From positions 62,001 to 126,000 of the forward strand of contig JABACO010000046.1 of the NCBI GenBank assembly GCA_013339895.1: a DNA stretch of 64,000 bases, written 5' to 3'. This document shows, in pieces, positions 12,401-27,400 of this stretch. Origin of the DNA: Ephydatia muelleri. Lineage: Eukaryota; Porifera; Demospongiae; Spongillida; Spongillidae. The notes under the pieces are model-generated. The model had not been told where the DNA came from. It made no database searches and was given only the letters and a program-made list of their open reading frames with translations. The translations under genes and the position numbers were made by a program. How positions within the stretch are numbered: the first letter of the stretch is position 1; each line of letters begins with the position of its first letter.

Positions 12401-15400
12401 ACAAAGTTGCTACAACAGAAAACAGTACACTTAATCTCTAATGTTCTAGGTAAGGTCTTGTTCTTTCCATAAACTTCTAACAAGGTTGACAAAATGAAGC
12501 TCCTCCAGTTGTCATGAATCTGACATGCCTCCGAGGACTTCCCTTTGGTAACCTGGTTAGAAGTTTGTAGACCCTAGCTATTTTAGCCAAGAGCTAAATA
12601 CATGACACAATTGTATGTACTGTTTGTTGTATTTCAGTTCACCTAGGATGACGCTTAGTACATTGAACATTTAGGTCTAATAATGTTCTATTTAAACATA
12701 ATGCACTGTGATAGAGTCCCAATGGTATTACACCATGTTTGTTGTAGGAGAGGAGTGTGGAAGCCCAATCTTCCATCGATGTGAATGAGGCGATTCACAC
12801 GCTGACTGAATGTCAGGCGTGAGCAATGTGATTCAGAATATAATTATTGGTGTGCATAGTTTATCTTGTACGCACTCACCATAGAGAGGGCGTATAAATA
12901 CGTACATGCTGTGTATTAAAAAGAAGGATCGATATCATTGTTGCGCAGCGTGAGAGATAATCTGCATTCGCATTAGCCTTGCCAGGTCTATGCTCCACCG
13001 TATATACAGACAGATAAGGCTATAGTGAGAGACTCCATCTAGATAGCTGGAGATTGCTCGCTTTCAGCTTATCTAACCATTCAAGTCTGCGATGATCAGT
13101 TTGGATGGTGAATCTTCGTCCTAACAAATACACTCGAAATGCCGCGATTGCGAGTTTAATCGCAAGACACTCTTTCTCGACAGTCGAGTATCGCTCCTCT
13201 CTAGGTAGAAATTTCCTACTGTAGTACGCAACAGGGTGTTCCTCTCCATCAGTCAGATGTGGCTCAGGACCGCTCCCGTTCTATCGGAAGCATCGTTTTG
13301 GAGAACAAACGGTTGTGTAAAATTCGGGAACTTGGGTCATAACACAGACACCGCTTAAGTGTTTCGAAAGCCTCTGTGCACTCCTCGTTCCACTGTACCA
13401 CGTTTGGCCATAGATAGTATCTATGGTTTGGCGACGTCCTTCTAGTTATATCTGTCAAAGGTAATGCTATCGTAGCATAGTCCGGGATAAATCGACGGTA
13501 ATATCCCGTAAGACCCGAAAATCCTCTGACCTTTCGCTTAATCTCAGGATGAGGGAAGGATTCGACAGCATCAATCTTATTCGTCTCCGGTCGTACTGTA
13601 CCATTCCCCACAACATGTCCCAGATAAACACATTCTTTCATCCCGAATTAACACATAGCCAACTTCACCGTCAGATTTGCATGTTTGATGCGTTGTAAAA
13701 TCGTTCGCAGATGTTCGATATGGCCTGTCACAAAAATTTAATCCACCCGCTTAATTATATCCTAGGATAAATTTTGGACTGCAAGAATTTATTCCACCCT
13801 GCCATTGTTTATCCCACCGCAAGTATAACACTTTGTCTGCTGATTACAGCACGTGCGCAACACAGGCCACGTGTAGGCAGGTATAAAGCTCTTTTAGATC
13901 TTGTGAAGGCAACATGGAGACGCTTAGTGAAGCTAAGGACACGGCGGCCCTGGAAGGGAAGACGATTTAGTTGACCACGTGTATCTGTATCTAAAAGACA
14001 GTGCGTATCCAAACCAGTGCTCGGCGTCACAAATTCAGTTGAGATCCGAGCTGCGTATGGAGAGCTGTACTACAGACTGGGAGAACGCGACGGAACAGCA
14101 TAAAATTGCTTTGGCTTGCCATGTGCATCCCACCTCTGGACATCTTGGCGTGAAGAAGACAATTGCAAGAGTTAAAGAAAGATTTAGGTGGAAGGATGTA
14201 GTTGAAGATGTAAAGAATATAGTGAGCAACTCGGTTCACATACATCATTATGAGGTTTCACCAGTACGTTGTTGTGAATTCTGTGGTCATGCAGGTTTCT
14301 ACATGTGACCTGTGCCAAAGAATAAATTCAAAGCTTACCACTCCTGCACCTGAGATTCATCCTGTGCCAGTGCAGTCACCATGGTTGCATTTGGGAGTGG
14401 ACTTTATTGGTCCAATATCTCAAAGGGAAATTGTTTTATACTGACCTTATCTGACTACTTCTCTAAGTGGGTGGAAGCTGTGCCTTTGCCAACAAAAGAG
14501 TCAAGTGGAATTGCTCAGGCTCTTATTAGGGTATGATGGCTTGCATGTATATGCAGAGTGTGATGGTAGATGACTGTACTTATGTGAACTTAACAAATTT
14601 ATAATCTGAAGGTATTCATGTTCATGGATAATGCTTATATCTTTCAGATCTTTCTGCGTATAGGATTTCCTACTTTGGTAACTACTGATCAGGGGGGAGA
14701 GTTCAGAAGTGGTCTTGATGCAGAAATGATGAAGGAATTAGGAATACGACACCACACCTTATCACCCACTGGTACCTACTTACACACAATAAATTAATCC
14801 AATGTGGATATTGAGCATTTTATCACTGTGTCTCCTGCAAAGTATGTTCATTTGTATAATTCATTGCACAGATATTTGCATACATGTATGTATTTTGTAT
14901 TATTGTCATGCAATGTTACTATATGTCTGGTCTGTGTACATGTAGGCAAATGGATTGGATGAAAGGTGGAATCAGATGTTGAAGACAATGATTGTGAAGT
15001 ATACAGAATCAAAGAAAGAGTTTCGGGATGGATACCTTGATTCTTGTGTTTTGCATACAACACAAGTTCTTATGAGTCCTCACTTCTTTCTCCGTTTGAA
15101 GTTATGTTTGCCCGGAAGGCTATAATCTCTATAGAATTGTCATACCACAAAGCAGGAAGTGAGCTACTGGGTGAATATTTGACGCTATCAAATGATGTAA
15201 GTGTAACACATTGCATCGTTTTGTGACACTAAGTTACATTGTTCAGGCTGGAGCAATCAGTGAACTGAAGAATCATCGATTGATGTTGCTTGAGAAGGTT
15301 ATTCAGAGCATATCAACACACAGGGTAGGCAGAAACAGACATATGACAGAAAACATCCTAGACCTTGTGAGTTTCAGGTAAGGAAATATATTCCCGTATA

Positions 15401-18400
15401 TTGTAATTTACAAAATGCCTTGCATCGTTATCCTTGCAGGTTGGGACCCTAGTTGTCAGAAATGACTTCAGGCGAAAAAAAAACGTAAAGGCAGGAAATG
15501 GATGCTACATGGCTTGGCCCATTCCTTTTATCAAGTGAACTTGGGAAAGGTTTATATTGTCTTGCAAGTTTTGATGGAAAAACAGTTGTAGTGAAGAGAA
15601 TTAATGGAGCACACTTGAAAGTGTATAAAAGATCTTCATCATGGGAACCATCACCATCCATCTCCACACCCCCAATCCTCAAAGCAGTTTTACCCCAGCC
15701 ATCATCTCTAAAGCAATTGACTTCATCTGCCAGTCACAAGCAACCAATTGCTGCAGATGTGTGACCTGAAGACTAGGATTGATAGTTGTCTAACAAGTAG
15801 AGAGTATAGAGCAGTTCTAAGTGACCAACTTCTTTCTACTCATCTCATGCGTATGTGGAGAACTGGAGCTCTTATGTTGGCATACACAGCAGGAAGACTT
15901 CGATGTATGTGTAGTAGTATAATGCATGTATTATAGATCTGCAGTCTGTCCATTAATAATATACAATCTCTCTAGCCAACGACATTGAGCATGAAAGCTG
16001 GCAAGTATGCTATCAGTAAGGACTTAAACGTTGCATTGTGGGAGGAGTTTATGAATAACAGCAAGAAGAAAACACTTCAAGAAATCTAGAAACAGGCTCA
16101 ACTTGGCTTGAGCTATGGTGGCCTTGGTCTGCGCTCAATTTCACACCATTCCTGTGCGGCATACATTGCATCACTGAGCTTTTCTGGCCTGGGGAGTGCT
16201 GACAACCCTCACCTGATGCGGTCAATTGTCAAGTACAATGGTTTGGTCTCACCTCCAGATGGCATCTCTGTGGAGTCTATTTTAGCTTCCCCGATCCCAC
16301 AGAGAATCTTGTCTCAGAGGCTGGATGACCACTCTTTTGGGCTTGTAATTGCAGCTGCAACTGACGCAGACAAAGCACGTCTTCTTTCTACATCTGCACC
16401 CCATGCAGCCTCTTGGCTCTCAGTTGTGCCTTCTATAGGTCTTGGGCTACATTTAGATCCCAATGAGCTTCAGATAGCAGTGAAGTGGTGGTTGGGCTTG
16501 GACACTTCCAGAGGCTCTTCATGTGGTCTCTGCCCTGATGTGGCATTGGACCCTCTAGGCCATCATGCAGCTACCTGCCGGCGTGGTGGCGATGTAGTTA
16601 TACGTCACAATAGGTTGCGTGATGTCGTTCTGAGCTTTTGCCACCAAGCCCACATTGCAGCAAGGTTAGAAGCTGGAAGTGGCCTCACTCCAGGACTGGA
16701 TCGCGCTCGCCCAGCTGATGTGCTAGTGAGGGACTGGGCTCAAGGCAAGCCGGCGGCCTTTGACATCACGGTCACATCTCCTCTTACCCCTGCTATTTTG
16801 GCTGAGGCAAGTAGGAGGGTGGGTGCTGCTGCTGCTGAAGCTGCAGAAAACAGAAAGCACACAGCCAATGACCCTAAATGTGCTGAACTAGGCTGGAGGT
16901 GTGTGCCTCTAGCAGTAGAAACTTACTGCAATTGGGGTGAGGAAGCAAGAGGAACCTTTGCTCTACTGGCCACACGCTTGGCCTTTGGCTCTTCCTCATT
17001 TCGTAAAGCCAGGGTGATCAGTGACATGTTTGGAAGGTTGAATATCACCCTGGTGAGAGCCATAGCAAGGGCCATACTGGCTAGGACTGTGATCCCTTCT
17101 GACTTTAGTTAAATAATAATAATATGTTGGTGTGTATTATGTATATATGCGTATTTGTGCTTCCATATTGACATGAAGGCCTCTTAATATGAAATCTATG
17201 AAGGAGATTTAATAATAATAATAATACATGTCCCTACATGCCAGTGGAGCCCTTCCTGGTCAGGTACCTGCAGAGTGGCTTTTGGACCAAAATTTGTTTG
17301 TGTGTCCCAACTGTTCCCAATTAGTGGCTAACACCAGGCAGGCCTCTCACCTCCAGCGCTGCTCACAAAGACTAACCGACCAAACAGCCCATCTCCAGTC
17401 CCCCATAGCACCAGAGCCACAGATCAACCTGAGTCTTCCCACCTTTGAGGAGGTCTGTCAGCTGCATCACCCAACTCTACGCTTCGTTCCTACCAAAGCC
17501 CGGCCGGCATTTGCCCGAGCCCTCTCATCAGCTCTGAAGGAGGTCCTCCTCCATAATTCCGAAGAGGCTTGGTTGAAACTGTTCATGCTCCCAAAGTGTG
17601 TCCTTCCCTCTTTGAAGCAGAGAAGTGTCGTCAACCCACACACCCCAATCGAGTCACTGTGCAAGATGTGGCTAAATAATGATCTGGTCACCCTCTGGTC
17701 AATGTCTGTAACCCGAGCCAACCTCCATAATTCTTCCAAAAACCTCAGAACATCTACCCACAGTCAAGAAATCTCTTCAGCCATTTCACTAGGCCGCTCA
17801 GGATTGATGGGAAAATCTTGCCGCATGCTGCTCTCCAGTGGCATTGCACCTTCTAACAGTGCAACATGGAACTTGCTACAGTCCAAGAATCCTTCCTGTC
17901 CTCACCCCACAATCCCGGACGTAGCCAGCAACCCCGTTACCCTTGGCCCTTCCTTTGACATCCTGCGCATTTTGAGATCCTTCACTAAAGGAACCTCGGC
18001 AGGTCCCTCTGGCCTATCCATTCAACACATACTTGATGCAGCTTCAATACCTCTCCAAACCCCAATCTGTGACTCCCTGAAGGGGGTTGTTAACATTCTA
18101 GCCTCAGGTAAGGCCCCCAAAAGTGTTTCTGCTTTTTTGTCTGGCGGTAGATTGATTGCACTAAACAAGGGTAAAATCAGCGAGGGTCGATATACTGACA
18201 TTAGACCCATAGTTGTTGGTGAAACACTTCGCAGACTCACAGGAAAGTGCCTTTGCTCTATCCTCAGAGATAAGTTCTCCACCTTTTTTCAGCCTTCCCA
18301 GTTTGGCGTGGCATGTAAGGCAGGCGTAGAAAAGGTGGTTCACAAATTGAGAAAGTGCATTGATGATGGCTGGATGAGTGGGGACTTCGTAGTCTGCAAG

Positions 18401-21400
18401 GTTGACATGTCTAATGCATTTAACAGGGTTTCCAGGCAAGCAGTTCTTGATGAGTGTTCCTCTTTCTTCCCTGAACTGCTACCATGGGTCTCATGGTGCT
18501 ATGGTTCTCACTCCATTGTGTGGCACTCCATGGGCAAAATCAGCTCACAGTCAGGTGTTCAGCAGGGAGATCCCCTTGGCCCAATGTTGTTTGCTTTGGT
18601 CCTCCATAAGCTTGTTTCTAGCATAGAGGCTGACGACGATTGCATCGATCTTCGCTTCAATACTTGGTACCTGGATGATGGCATACTGGCGGGGGAGAGG
18701 TCAGCTGTAGTACGAGCTCTGCATCTAATTGAAGAGTTGGGGCCCCACCTGGGTCTGTTCATCAATTATCCCAAGTGTGAAGTGTTTAGTAGGAATGGTT
18801 TCTCTCTTTTTCCAGCCTCTGTTAAGTCCTCATTCGTACCCAACCTGGAGATCCTTGGGGCTCCTATAGGTGACCTTGTGCATTGTTCTCGCTTCTTTGA
18901 TGAGAAACACAATCTTTTCAAGGTACTGAGAGCCATCTCAGATGTGGCTGCAGTTGATCTCCATGTTGCCATCTCTCTCCTCCGCATGTGTGGAGGCTAC
19001 TGCAAGTTAGTACACCTTGCTAGAACCACCCCAACCATCCTCTGTGAAGATTCCTTGAAGTTCTTTGACGAAGAAGTGAGACTTTGCTTCTCTTCTTGTG
19101 TAGCAATAGATGTGCCAGACCCACAATGGCAGCAAGCTCAACTTAGTCCTAAGCGGGGTGGGCTCGGCCTGCGTTCTCTGTCTCTTCACTCGTGTGCAGC
19201 CTTCATCTCTTCTCTGGCATCTTTAGAAATGGGGAACCCTGACAACATTCATTTACAACAGGCCATTCTTCGTTTCAATGCCCGAGTCTCTTCACAGGAC
19301 TCCATCACCATGGAATCAGTGCTCAATTCTCCTCCTCAGCAGAAGTCACTGTCCCAGATGCTGGATTCTTTTGCATTCCATTCTCTGCTGTCTTCAGCTT
19401 CCCCGGTGAACAAGGCTCGCATGCTCTCAGTTTCTTCTCCCCATGCCAGTTCTTGGATTACTGCTATCCCTTCTACGAGGTTGAAAATGCACCTTGAATC
19501 AGCAGAGTTCCAAATGGCCATTAGGTGGTGGCTCGGTCTCAAAACTTCAGACGTCTCTCCCTGCCCCTTCTGCCCTGATCTGGTTCTTGATCCTCTGGGT
19601 CACCACGCGACTTCTTGCAGGCATGGGGGAGATGTGGTGATCAGACACAACCACCTTCGTGACATCGTTGCTGACTTCTGTCGCCAAGCCCACCTCTCAG
19701 TAAGAGTGGAAGCTGGGTATGGGCTCTCTAGTGACCACTCTAACACTCGCCCAGCGGATGTCCTGGTTCAGGGTTGGGACAGAGGATCTCCTGCTGCCCT
19801 GGACATCACTGTAACATCTCCCCTCACCCCTGCCACCTTGAGAGACGCCAGTTCCACTGCTGGGGCAGCAGCCTATGCTGCAGAATGCAGGAAACACACT
19901 GCAAATGATGCTAAGTGCCAGGAGCTGGGCTGGGCCTGCATCCCCCTAGCAGTGGAGACCTTTGGTAACTGGGGCATGGAAGCTCAGGGTGTCTTTTCCC
20001 GCCTCGCTTCTGCACTCGGGATGCACCAAGGAACTTCAAAGTCTTGGGCCCTCCACACCATCTACAGCCGCCTTAATATGTCCCTGGTGCGTTCAGTGGC
20101 TAGATCCATTCTAGGTAGAAGCTATGTAGTTTAGAACATCTATAGGTGTTTTTTGTGGACAATATTAATAATAATTCTGTATGAGCATTTATTCCATTCG
20201 TGAAAAAAAAAAAAAATAATAAAATAAAAATAAAAAAATAATAATAATTATAATTATAATCAGGATACAAGAATACACTAATGAGAATACTCAAGAAGGG
20301 GAGCACGGAGGATGGCTCTTGCATTCTGTCTCATCAGTGTGACAGCCAGCAGACAGTACATTTGGCACAGTGCCTCAGTTTCACAGATTCCCACTTGCAT
20401 AGCTAGCCTCTTGCTCAATCTAGAGTAGCATTCTTTGGCTTCACATCCCCAACCACCATAGACTTCCACCACTAATGGAATACATGTCCAGCCCAACCTT
20501 GCACACATCTGATCATTCTTGGCATGCTTTTCAATCTCACCAACCTCTGCAGAGTTGCCTGAAGCCAAACTCGCTTCCAGAATCAAGTCCGTATTAAGCG
20601 GATGAATGACTTTCAGGTCAAAAGCTGCAGGGTTGGAGAGGGACCAGTTTGGCACCAGCACATCAGCTGGCCTAGAAAAGTCTATGCCTGGACCTTTCTC
20701 CAGTTGAGGAGATAAGCATGCTTTGGAGCACAGGTTGGCAACACAGTCTCTCAGCTTATTGTGCCGTGCAATGACATCCCCTCCAGAACGACATGTAAGG
20801 GCGTGGTGGCAATCTGGATCAAGGGCACTTGAGCAGAAGGGACATTTACTGTCAGCTGAGAAGACAGGTAGACCTAGCCACCATTTTAATAGGACTTGCA
20901 TCTCTTGAGGCTCCAAAGCTAAGTCATTGTGTATGCAAGGAATAGCTCTCAACCAGGCATTAGCATTACTGGCTGATACTGCTCTGAGTCTTGCTCTGGT
21001 ACAGACTGTACTGTTGATAAGAAGAGTCTGAAAGGAATTGTCTTCAATTTTGCCTGATAGATGGTGCTGTTGTGGAGGAGAGCTAGTCACTGATTCAAAT
21101 GTTATTGCATCAGCAGAGTTGATCTTTGTGTTGTAGAGTGCTATTGCCTGTTTGAGGTGATGGGAAGCATTTGGAGCACTGGTGACATCAATAGCATTGG
21201 ACAAAGACGAAATGAATGCACTGGAGGAGTGGTTAGAGACTGATGTCAATCCAAGACCACCATGCCGTAATGGTAGCTGAACTTGTTTGGTGGCTGAAAG
21301 TGTAAGTTCGAAGGCTGCACATTCTTCCAAACAGTGGAGGACATCTTCATCAAAGAGCATAAACTGCCTTAGAGAAGAATCACACGGAGGAACTGAGCGA

Positions 21401-24400
21401 CCTAAATGGGACAGCTTACAAAAACTAGCACAGTGGCGAAGTAGCAAGATGGATACTTGAGGGTCACATAGCTGAGGTAAAAGATGGAGAAGAGAACAAG
21501 CCTGCTTTCTCTTTGCCTCAATGTATTCACCACAAAATTCTGGACTTCCAATTGGTGCCCCCAGGATTTCAAAGTTAGGTGTAGTTGATGTAGGGATGCT
21601 GGAGTCGAAAGGTTGAAAGGTATCTGTATTAGGACTGAACAGTTCACATTTGGATGGGTTAAGGATCAGACCATTTGGCTTGCCGTCTGCACCTAGGACC
21701 TCTAGAGCTCTGAGCACAGCAGAGCCTGGACCAGCCAGGGCCCCATCATCTAAGTACCAGGCATTAAGCAAGAGCTGTTGACATTGAGGGTCAGCTGCTA
21801 ACTTTTTCAGAACTGATTGAAGGACTAGAGCAAACAGTAGAGGGCCAAGAGGATCACCTTGCTGAACCCCTGATGCCGAGGAAATTGAACCAACAGGATG
21901 CCAAAGTTTTGGATGTTGTGAGTAACACCAGGAGGTCCATGGGTAAATCTCTGGAAAGTGCATTAAACATTGTTGGAGAACAGCATCCCTAGATACAAGA
22001 TTAAAAGCATTCTGCATGTCGACTTTAACAACAGCAAAATCAGGGTCACTCCAATGCTGCTCTAAAACCTCTCGGAGGTTGTGGATTATCTTTTCTGATC
22101 CTCTTGGGCACGCCACACCAAACTGAAAAGGACTGAAAAAGTCAGAAGCCTTTTCCTTTACCACGTTGCAGGCACACTTGCTAGCCAGCCTTCTTATCAC
22201 CTCCCCTACAGCAATTGGCCTAACATCCCAACTGTTTCCCTTTACCTTCAACAACGCTGTCAAACTTCCTCCTGCTAGAAGTGGGGCTATTGCTTCTGGA
22301 GCCTTTCCAGCAAGTAAAATGTTTAAGACTTCACGCAGGAGGGTAATGGTTGATACAGGTAAGGGTACACTGGCAACATCTAGAAAGTGTTGAATCCTCA
22401 TACCAGATGGTCCACAAGCTGTTGCTTTCTTGAATGACCGTAATACTGCCAAGAGATTGAAATCAGCTTGAAGTTGTACAGGTTTGGTGTCTATGTTTCC
22501 AACTGGGACAGAAGGTGGATTAGAAAAGGGATGTTTGGCTTTAAGTCGTTCAAAAGTTTCTTTGGTGTCTGGTGCAATTCCCTTAGATGTGAGAATCTGG
22601 CAAGCCTTAGAGAGCAGACCCTCTCTAACACATGATATGGCAGACTTGAGCTTGGCATGGTCAGATTGTACATGGTCAAATTCTTTGGTGATGGAAGCCT
22701 GAGAAATAGGTGTAGATTGATGACTCTTGCATGCTCTGGAAACTGCTGCAGTCCAAAGTGACTTCTCATTACCACGTGACCATTCTTGGCAAAGAGTGTC
22801 AATGGAGATTTTGTGGCGACCTTTCTTGCCACCTCTTTTAGAGGAAGCCAAAATGCACTTAGGCAGCATCAGTAGACGAGTCCAAGCAATAATGTTATAA
22901 TAATAATAATAATAATACTTTGAATAATAATCTGAACCTAGTAAGGGCTAATGTGAGGGCTATAATGTCCCGATATTGCCCTCTAAATTCTTTCTGAGGT
23001 GTTATTTAGCTTTGGTCATGTTCTTGTGTATTTTGTTTGTCAATATTGTTGTGTAATATTTTTGTGAATAATCAATAATTGTAAAAAAATAAAAAATAAA
23101 AAAAATAATAATCAAACAATAATAATAATAATAACACAATTAAGTTTAATACTCAAGAAGGGGAGCACGAATAATAATAATAATGAGGCAAGTAATGGCA
23201 TACAAATGCTCTTATAAACTGCCTATCTATATGGGAAAAGTTTACAAAGGTTGGAAAGGTCATGTTTAGATAATAATGATTTGAAGACTTTAACATCTTT
23301 GGCTGTAACAATGTGCTGAGGTAGTGAATTCCACATATGAATTACTCTGTTGCTGAAGAAATGGTACCTGCATGAACGATGGGGTATACACTTGTGCTGG
23401 ATTTTACATGAGTGACCACGTGTAGTAGAAAGCAGGGGAATATTAAAAAAAGTCATCACGTTTGAGGTCAACAGTCTGATACACAATCTTGTAACACAAG
23501 ACTAAGTCAGAAGATATTCAAGTGATTGGAGGCCATGCAAGGTTATGAAGCCTATCAGAATAACTAAGTTCTGAAATACCAGTACGTTTACATATAGTGT
23601 CCTAGAGAAGAAACGTTGAACACGCTCGATACACTTTATATCAGAGATTAACCAGAGATAATATATAGATAATCTCTGGATTAACCAAGGACTCCATATA
23701 GGTGAGTTATATTCTAGTATAGGCCTTACATAGATCTTATAGGCCAGAACCAAGAGATGAGGATCATTAGAAATAAATCCCTTTAGTAACACTGAACAAC
23801 GACCAAAAGCCTCTACTCACACCTCCACTAGTACTCGCGCCTCCACTAGTACTCGTGCCTCCACTAGTACTCACACCTCCACTAGTACTCACACCTCCAC
23901 TAGTACTCACACCTCCACTAGTACTCGCGCCTCCACTAGTACTCGCGCCTCCACTAGTACTTGCGCCTCCACTAGTACTCGTGCATCCACTAGTACTCGT
24001 GCATCCACTAGTACTCGTGCCTCCACTAGTACTCGTGCCTCCACTAGTACTTGCGCCTCCTCTAGTACTTGCGCCTCCACTAGTACTCGTGCCTCCACTA
24101 GTACTTGCGCCTCCACTAGTACTCACACCTCCACTAGTACTCGTGCCTCCACTAGTACTCGTGCCTCCACTAGTACTCGCGCCTCCACTAGTACTCGTGC
24201 CTCCACTAGTACTTGCGCCTCCACTAGTACTCGTGCCTCCACTAGTACTCGCGCCTCCACTAGTACTCGCGCCTCCACTAGTACTCGCGCCTCCACTAGT
24301 ACTCGCGCCTCCACTAGTACTCGCGCCTCCACTAGTACTCACACCTCCACTAGTACTCGCGCCTCTACTACTCGCGCTTCCGCCGTTTGTTCTGCGTTCT

Positions 24401-27400
24401 GCGTACACGCGCACCTGCTCTTCTCTCCATCAAAACCACTCGCTAAGATTTATTATTTTTTTAAAGTTTTATTTACTTTTCTAATTAGTTTAATTGACAG
24501 ATAACAATCAATTTTTATTGTATGTTTAATTGACCATCTATTATTAATGTATTGTGTACTCATGTATTGATTTTGGAGTTACAATTGTGATTAATTACAA
24601 AGATAAAGATAAGGTAGGGTAAGTAATTTGTGCTCCCCTGTACACATATACCCTAATATGTGTACAGGTGTACACACGGATGCAAATAGACATTAGACAA
24701 ACAATTCCCAATATATACACACTGTGAACGACCATTTAAGAATGATGATAACCATTTCAAGATCTTGGGTGCCATACCATATGCTTTAAGTTTGAGTATC
24801 AATTTAGGATGACAAACAGTATCAAAAGCTTTTGCAAAGTCAATATAGACTGCATCAACTTTAAGGTGATAATCAATGGATATTGTCCAATCATTCAGAG
24901 TAGTTAGCAATTGTGTGCAAGTAGAGCGTCTAGAAAGAAACCCAAACTGGTCAGCAGATATTAGCTGATGTGATCTGAGATGAGATATAATAGATTGAGA
25001 TACAATGGATTCCATAACTTTGCAAGATATACAAGTTAATGATATTGGGCGATAGTTTGATGGCAAAGAATGAAGGCCTTTTTAATAGACAGGGCATACA
25101 AAGGCAACCTTCCATGCTTTAGGAATGATACCACTATCAATAGAATCATTAAAACGTAAGGAAAGCGGAAAGGTAATAGCAGAAGCAATTGATTTGAAAA
25201 ACAAAGCAGGGAATCCATCAGGGGATTTAGAACATTTAGAAGGAAGGTGAAGTAATGCATCTTGGACAATATCAGAAGAAAACGTAATAGGTACCATTAG
25301 AACATCTGCATTCACTCGAGGAGCAAAAGATGGTAAACTGCCATCATCATTAGTAAATACTGATGCAAAATATGTATTAAGCAATTCACATTTTTCAACA
25401 TTTGATATAGCAAAAGAACCATCACTTTGCAGAAGAGGTGGAATACGGTGTGAAGCACTGATCATTGAATTAGCATAAGAGTAAAACTTTGACAAGCTTT
25501 TACTGCAGACAATTTTGTGTTCATGGTTCGATCGAAATTGTTGAACTGCATTTTCATACTGTCTAGAGATTTCACGATACTTATGTTTATCAACATGATA
25601 CCATCTTCGTTTTTGTTTTAGTAGAAGTCTGATGTATTTGGGAAGTTTATGACGTTTAGGCTTCACAGGGCAAAGAGGGACAAACTCAGTTATACATCTA
25701 TCAAGAATACTGCTAATTGAATTCCAGAAGTCATCAACACCATAACACTTCTCATGTAGCAAAAACCAATCAACAGAATTTAGGTAGGATATGATGGAGT
25801 CATAATCAGCCCTGAAAAAATTTCTAACCAGAATATGATCATCAGGAAAGTACGTAATGCTGACATATGATAGAGTATTTGACAGATAAATGGTCACAAC
25901 TAATAGAGAAGATCAGCAAGGTGAGGTTTAGAAGCAAAAACAAGATCAAGACAGTTATTACCATGAGTAGGTGAGTGGACCAGTTGAGTGAACCCATTAC
26001 ATAATGTGCAAGTAAGGAATTTAGAATGATTCAAACAACCACTGCAAGTAGGAATTCTCCAATCAATAGCAGGGAAGTTAAAGTCACCAACAACAAAAAC
26101 AGGATAACATGTATTAGAATAGCAGTCAATACATGAACATAAGGTTTCAGTGGATTCTAAGTCATTGGATGAAGATGGAGGATTATAAAAACACATAAAT
26201 CGATAAGCAACACTCCTTGTGAAGAATATATCAATAACCAAGCACTCAATAGATAGATAAGTATCAGACAGTATAACTTGAAATACCTGGTGAATATTTT
26301 TAACAAACACAGCAACACCACCATATCCATCTTGTCTGTCTTTTCGATAGACAGTATAGGCTGAATTAGAAAGAAGTAGACCATCAGGAACAGAAGAATG
26401 CAGCCAAGACTCAGTGACAAAAATTAAATCAAAATCATTGGGCAAAAGCAAAACTGACAGCAGATCAATCTTATTATACAATGAGCGAGCATTAAACAAT
26501 TTACATTTAATCATACCCATACTTGCCTCAAGCCCCTATGAACTAGCCACAGTTGCGCTAGACAGTTCTTTTTCAATCCTCATCTTCACTGACCACTCTT
26601 TGATTGGTCCCCACCTGTCTATGTAATGATCCTTTCCAGTTTTTTGCTTAAGGTCATGCAGAGCAGAATAGAGTTCACTGATATGTTTTCTCTCAGCAGG
26701 TGAGTGACAGGGCCTAATGTACACCTTGGAATACTTGGGAGAGTTCTTAAGAGATTTAGCTTTGCGAAGAACTAGAGATCTGTGAAGGCTACTAGCAAAA
26801 CGGACTTTCAATAAGCGCGGTCGATTTCCATCTGGAGCACGCTTTCCGAGTCTATAGGCATCAACAAAAACAACATCGATTTTGTAATCATAAATGAAGA
26901 ACTTCATAGTCAGTTTGATGAATTCAAAAAAAATGTAATACCTGCCAGCCATAGTATGGTTCCAGTCATGGAGTTATTGGAGTACTGTTGGTGTAAAGTC
27001 GTGTGTGCAGTGTGCATGAATACTGTACATCTACATGGAAAATTATATGTGAAGATGGCTGCAGCTGAATTAGATGATTTCTGCTAGTTGATACATGACA
27101 CGAGAGAATATGATAAATTCTTCTGTGTGAGATACATGAATTGATATGCCGCATTATTTAAATTTCTTGTTTTTGTTTATTTATTTATTTACCAGGGATA
27201 CCTGAGCTAGAATGCCATCAAGATTTCAAAGAAAAAGGTATACCAAATCAGGCTATTATGAGAAGGCAAAAGGTTCCGACAAGGAAAAAAGAGTGGATGT
27301 AAATGAGAAATGGGTTGAAGTAGAAAGCATTGGGCTCAATACACAAGACAGAAATACAATTCTTTCAGTAACAGGGTTGTTGGACGATAGAATAATAAAT

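Larger units (their letters stand above)
23171..27000 (-). mobile_element. CR1/Jockey-like LINE, broken
   Basis: Order on the minus strand is ORF1-like protein (26952-26536), APE endonuclease (26520-25900), RT first half (25897-24685), foreign filler and minisatellite (24684-23811), RT C-terminal tail (23810-23223), short 3' UTR and a terminal (TTA)n near 23183-23171. RT motifs B and C are absent, replaced by the filler. The 5' edge is approximate. Confidence 0.8.

Noticed and set aside
20723-22832. Plus- and alternate-frame minus ORFs over the minus LINE
   Set aside because: Shadows of the 863-codon RT frame, which has all RT and endonuclease motifs.
23855-24484. 209-codon Pro/Leu/Val plus frame
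   Set aside because: Product of the 18-bp minisatellite; no start context or gene around it.
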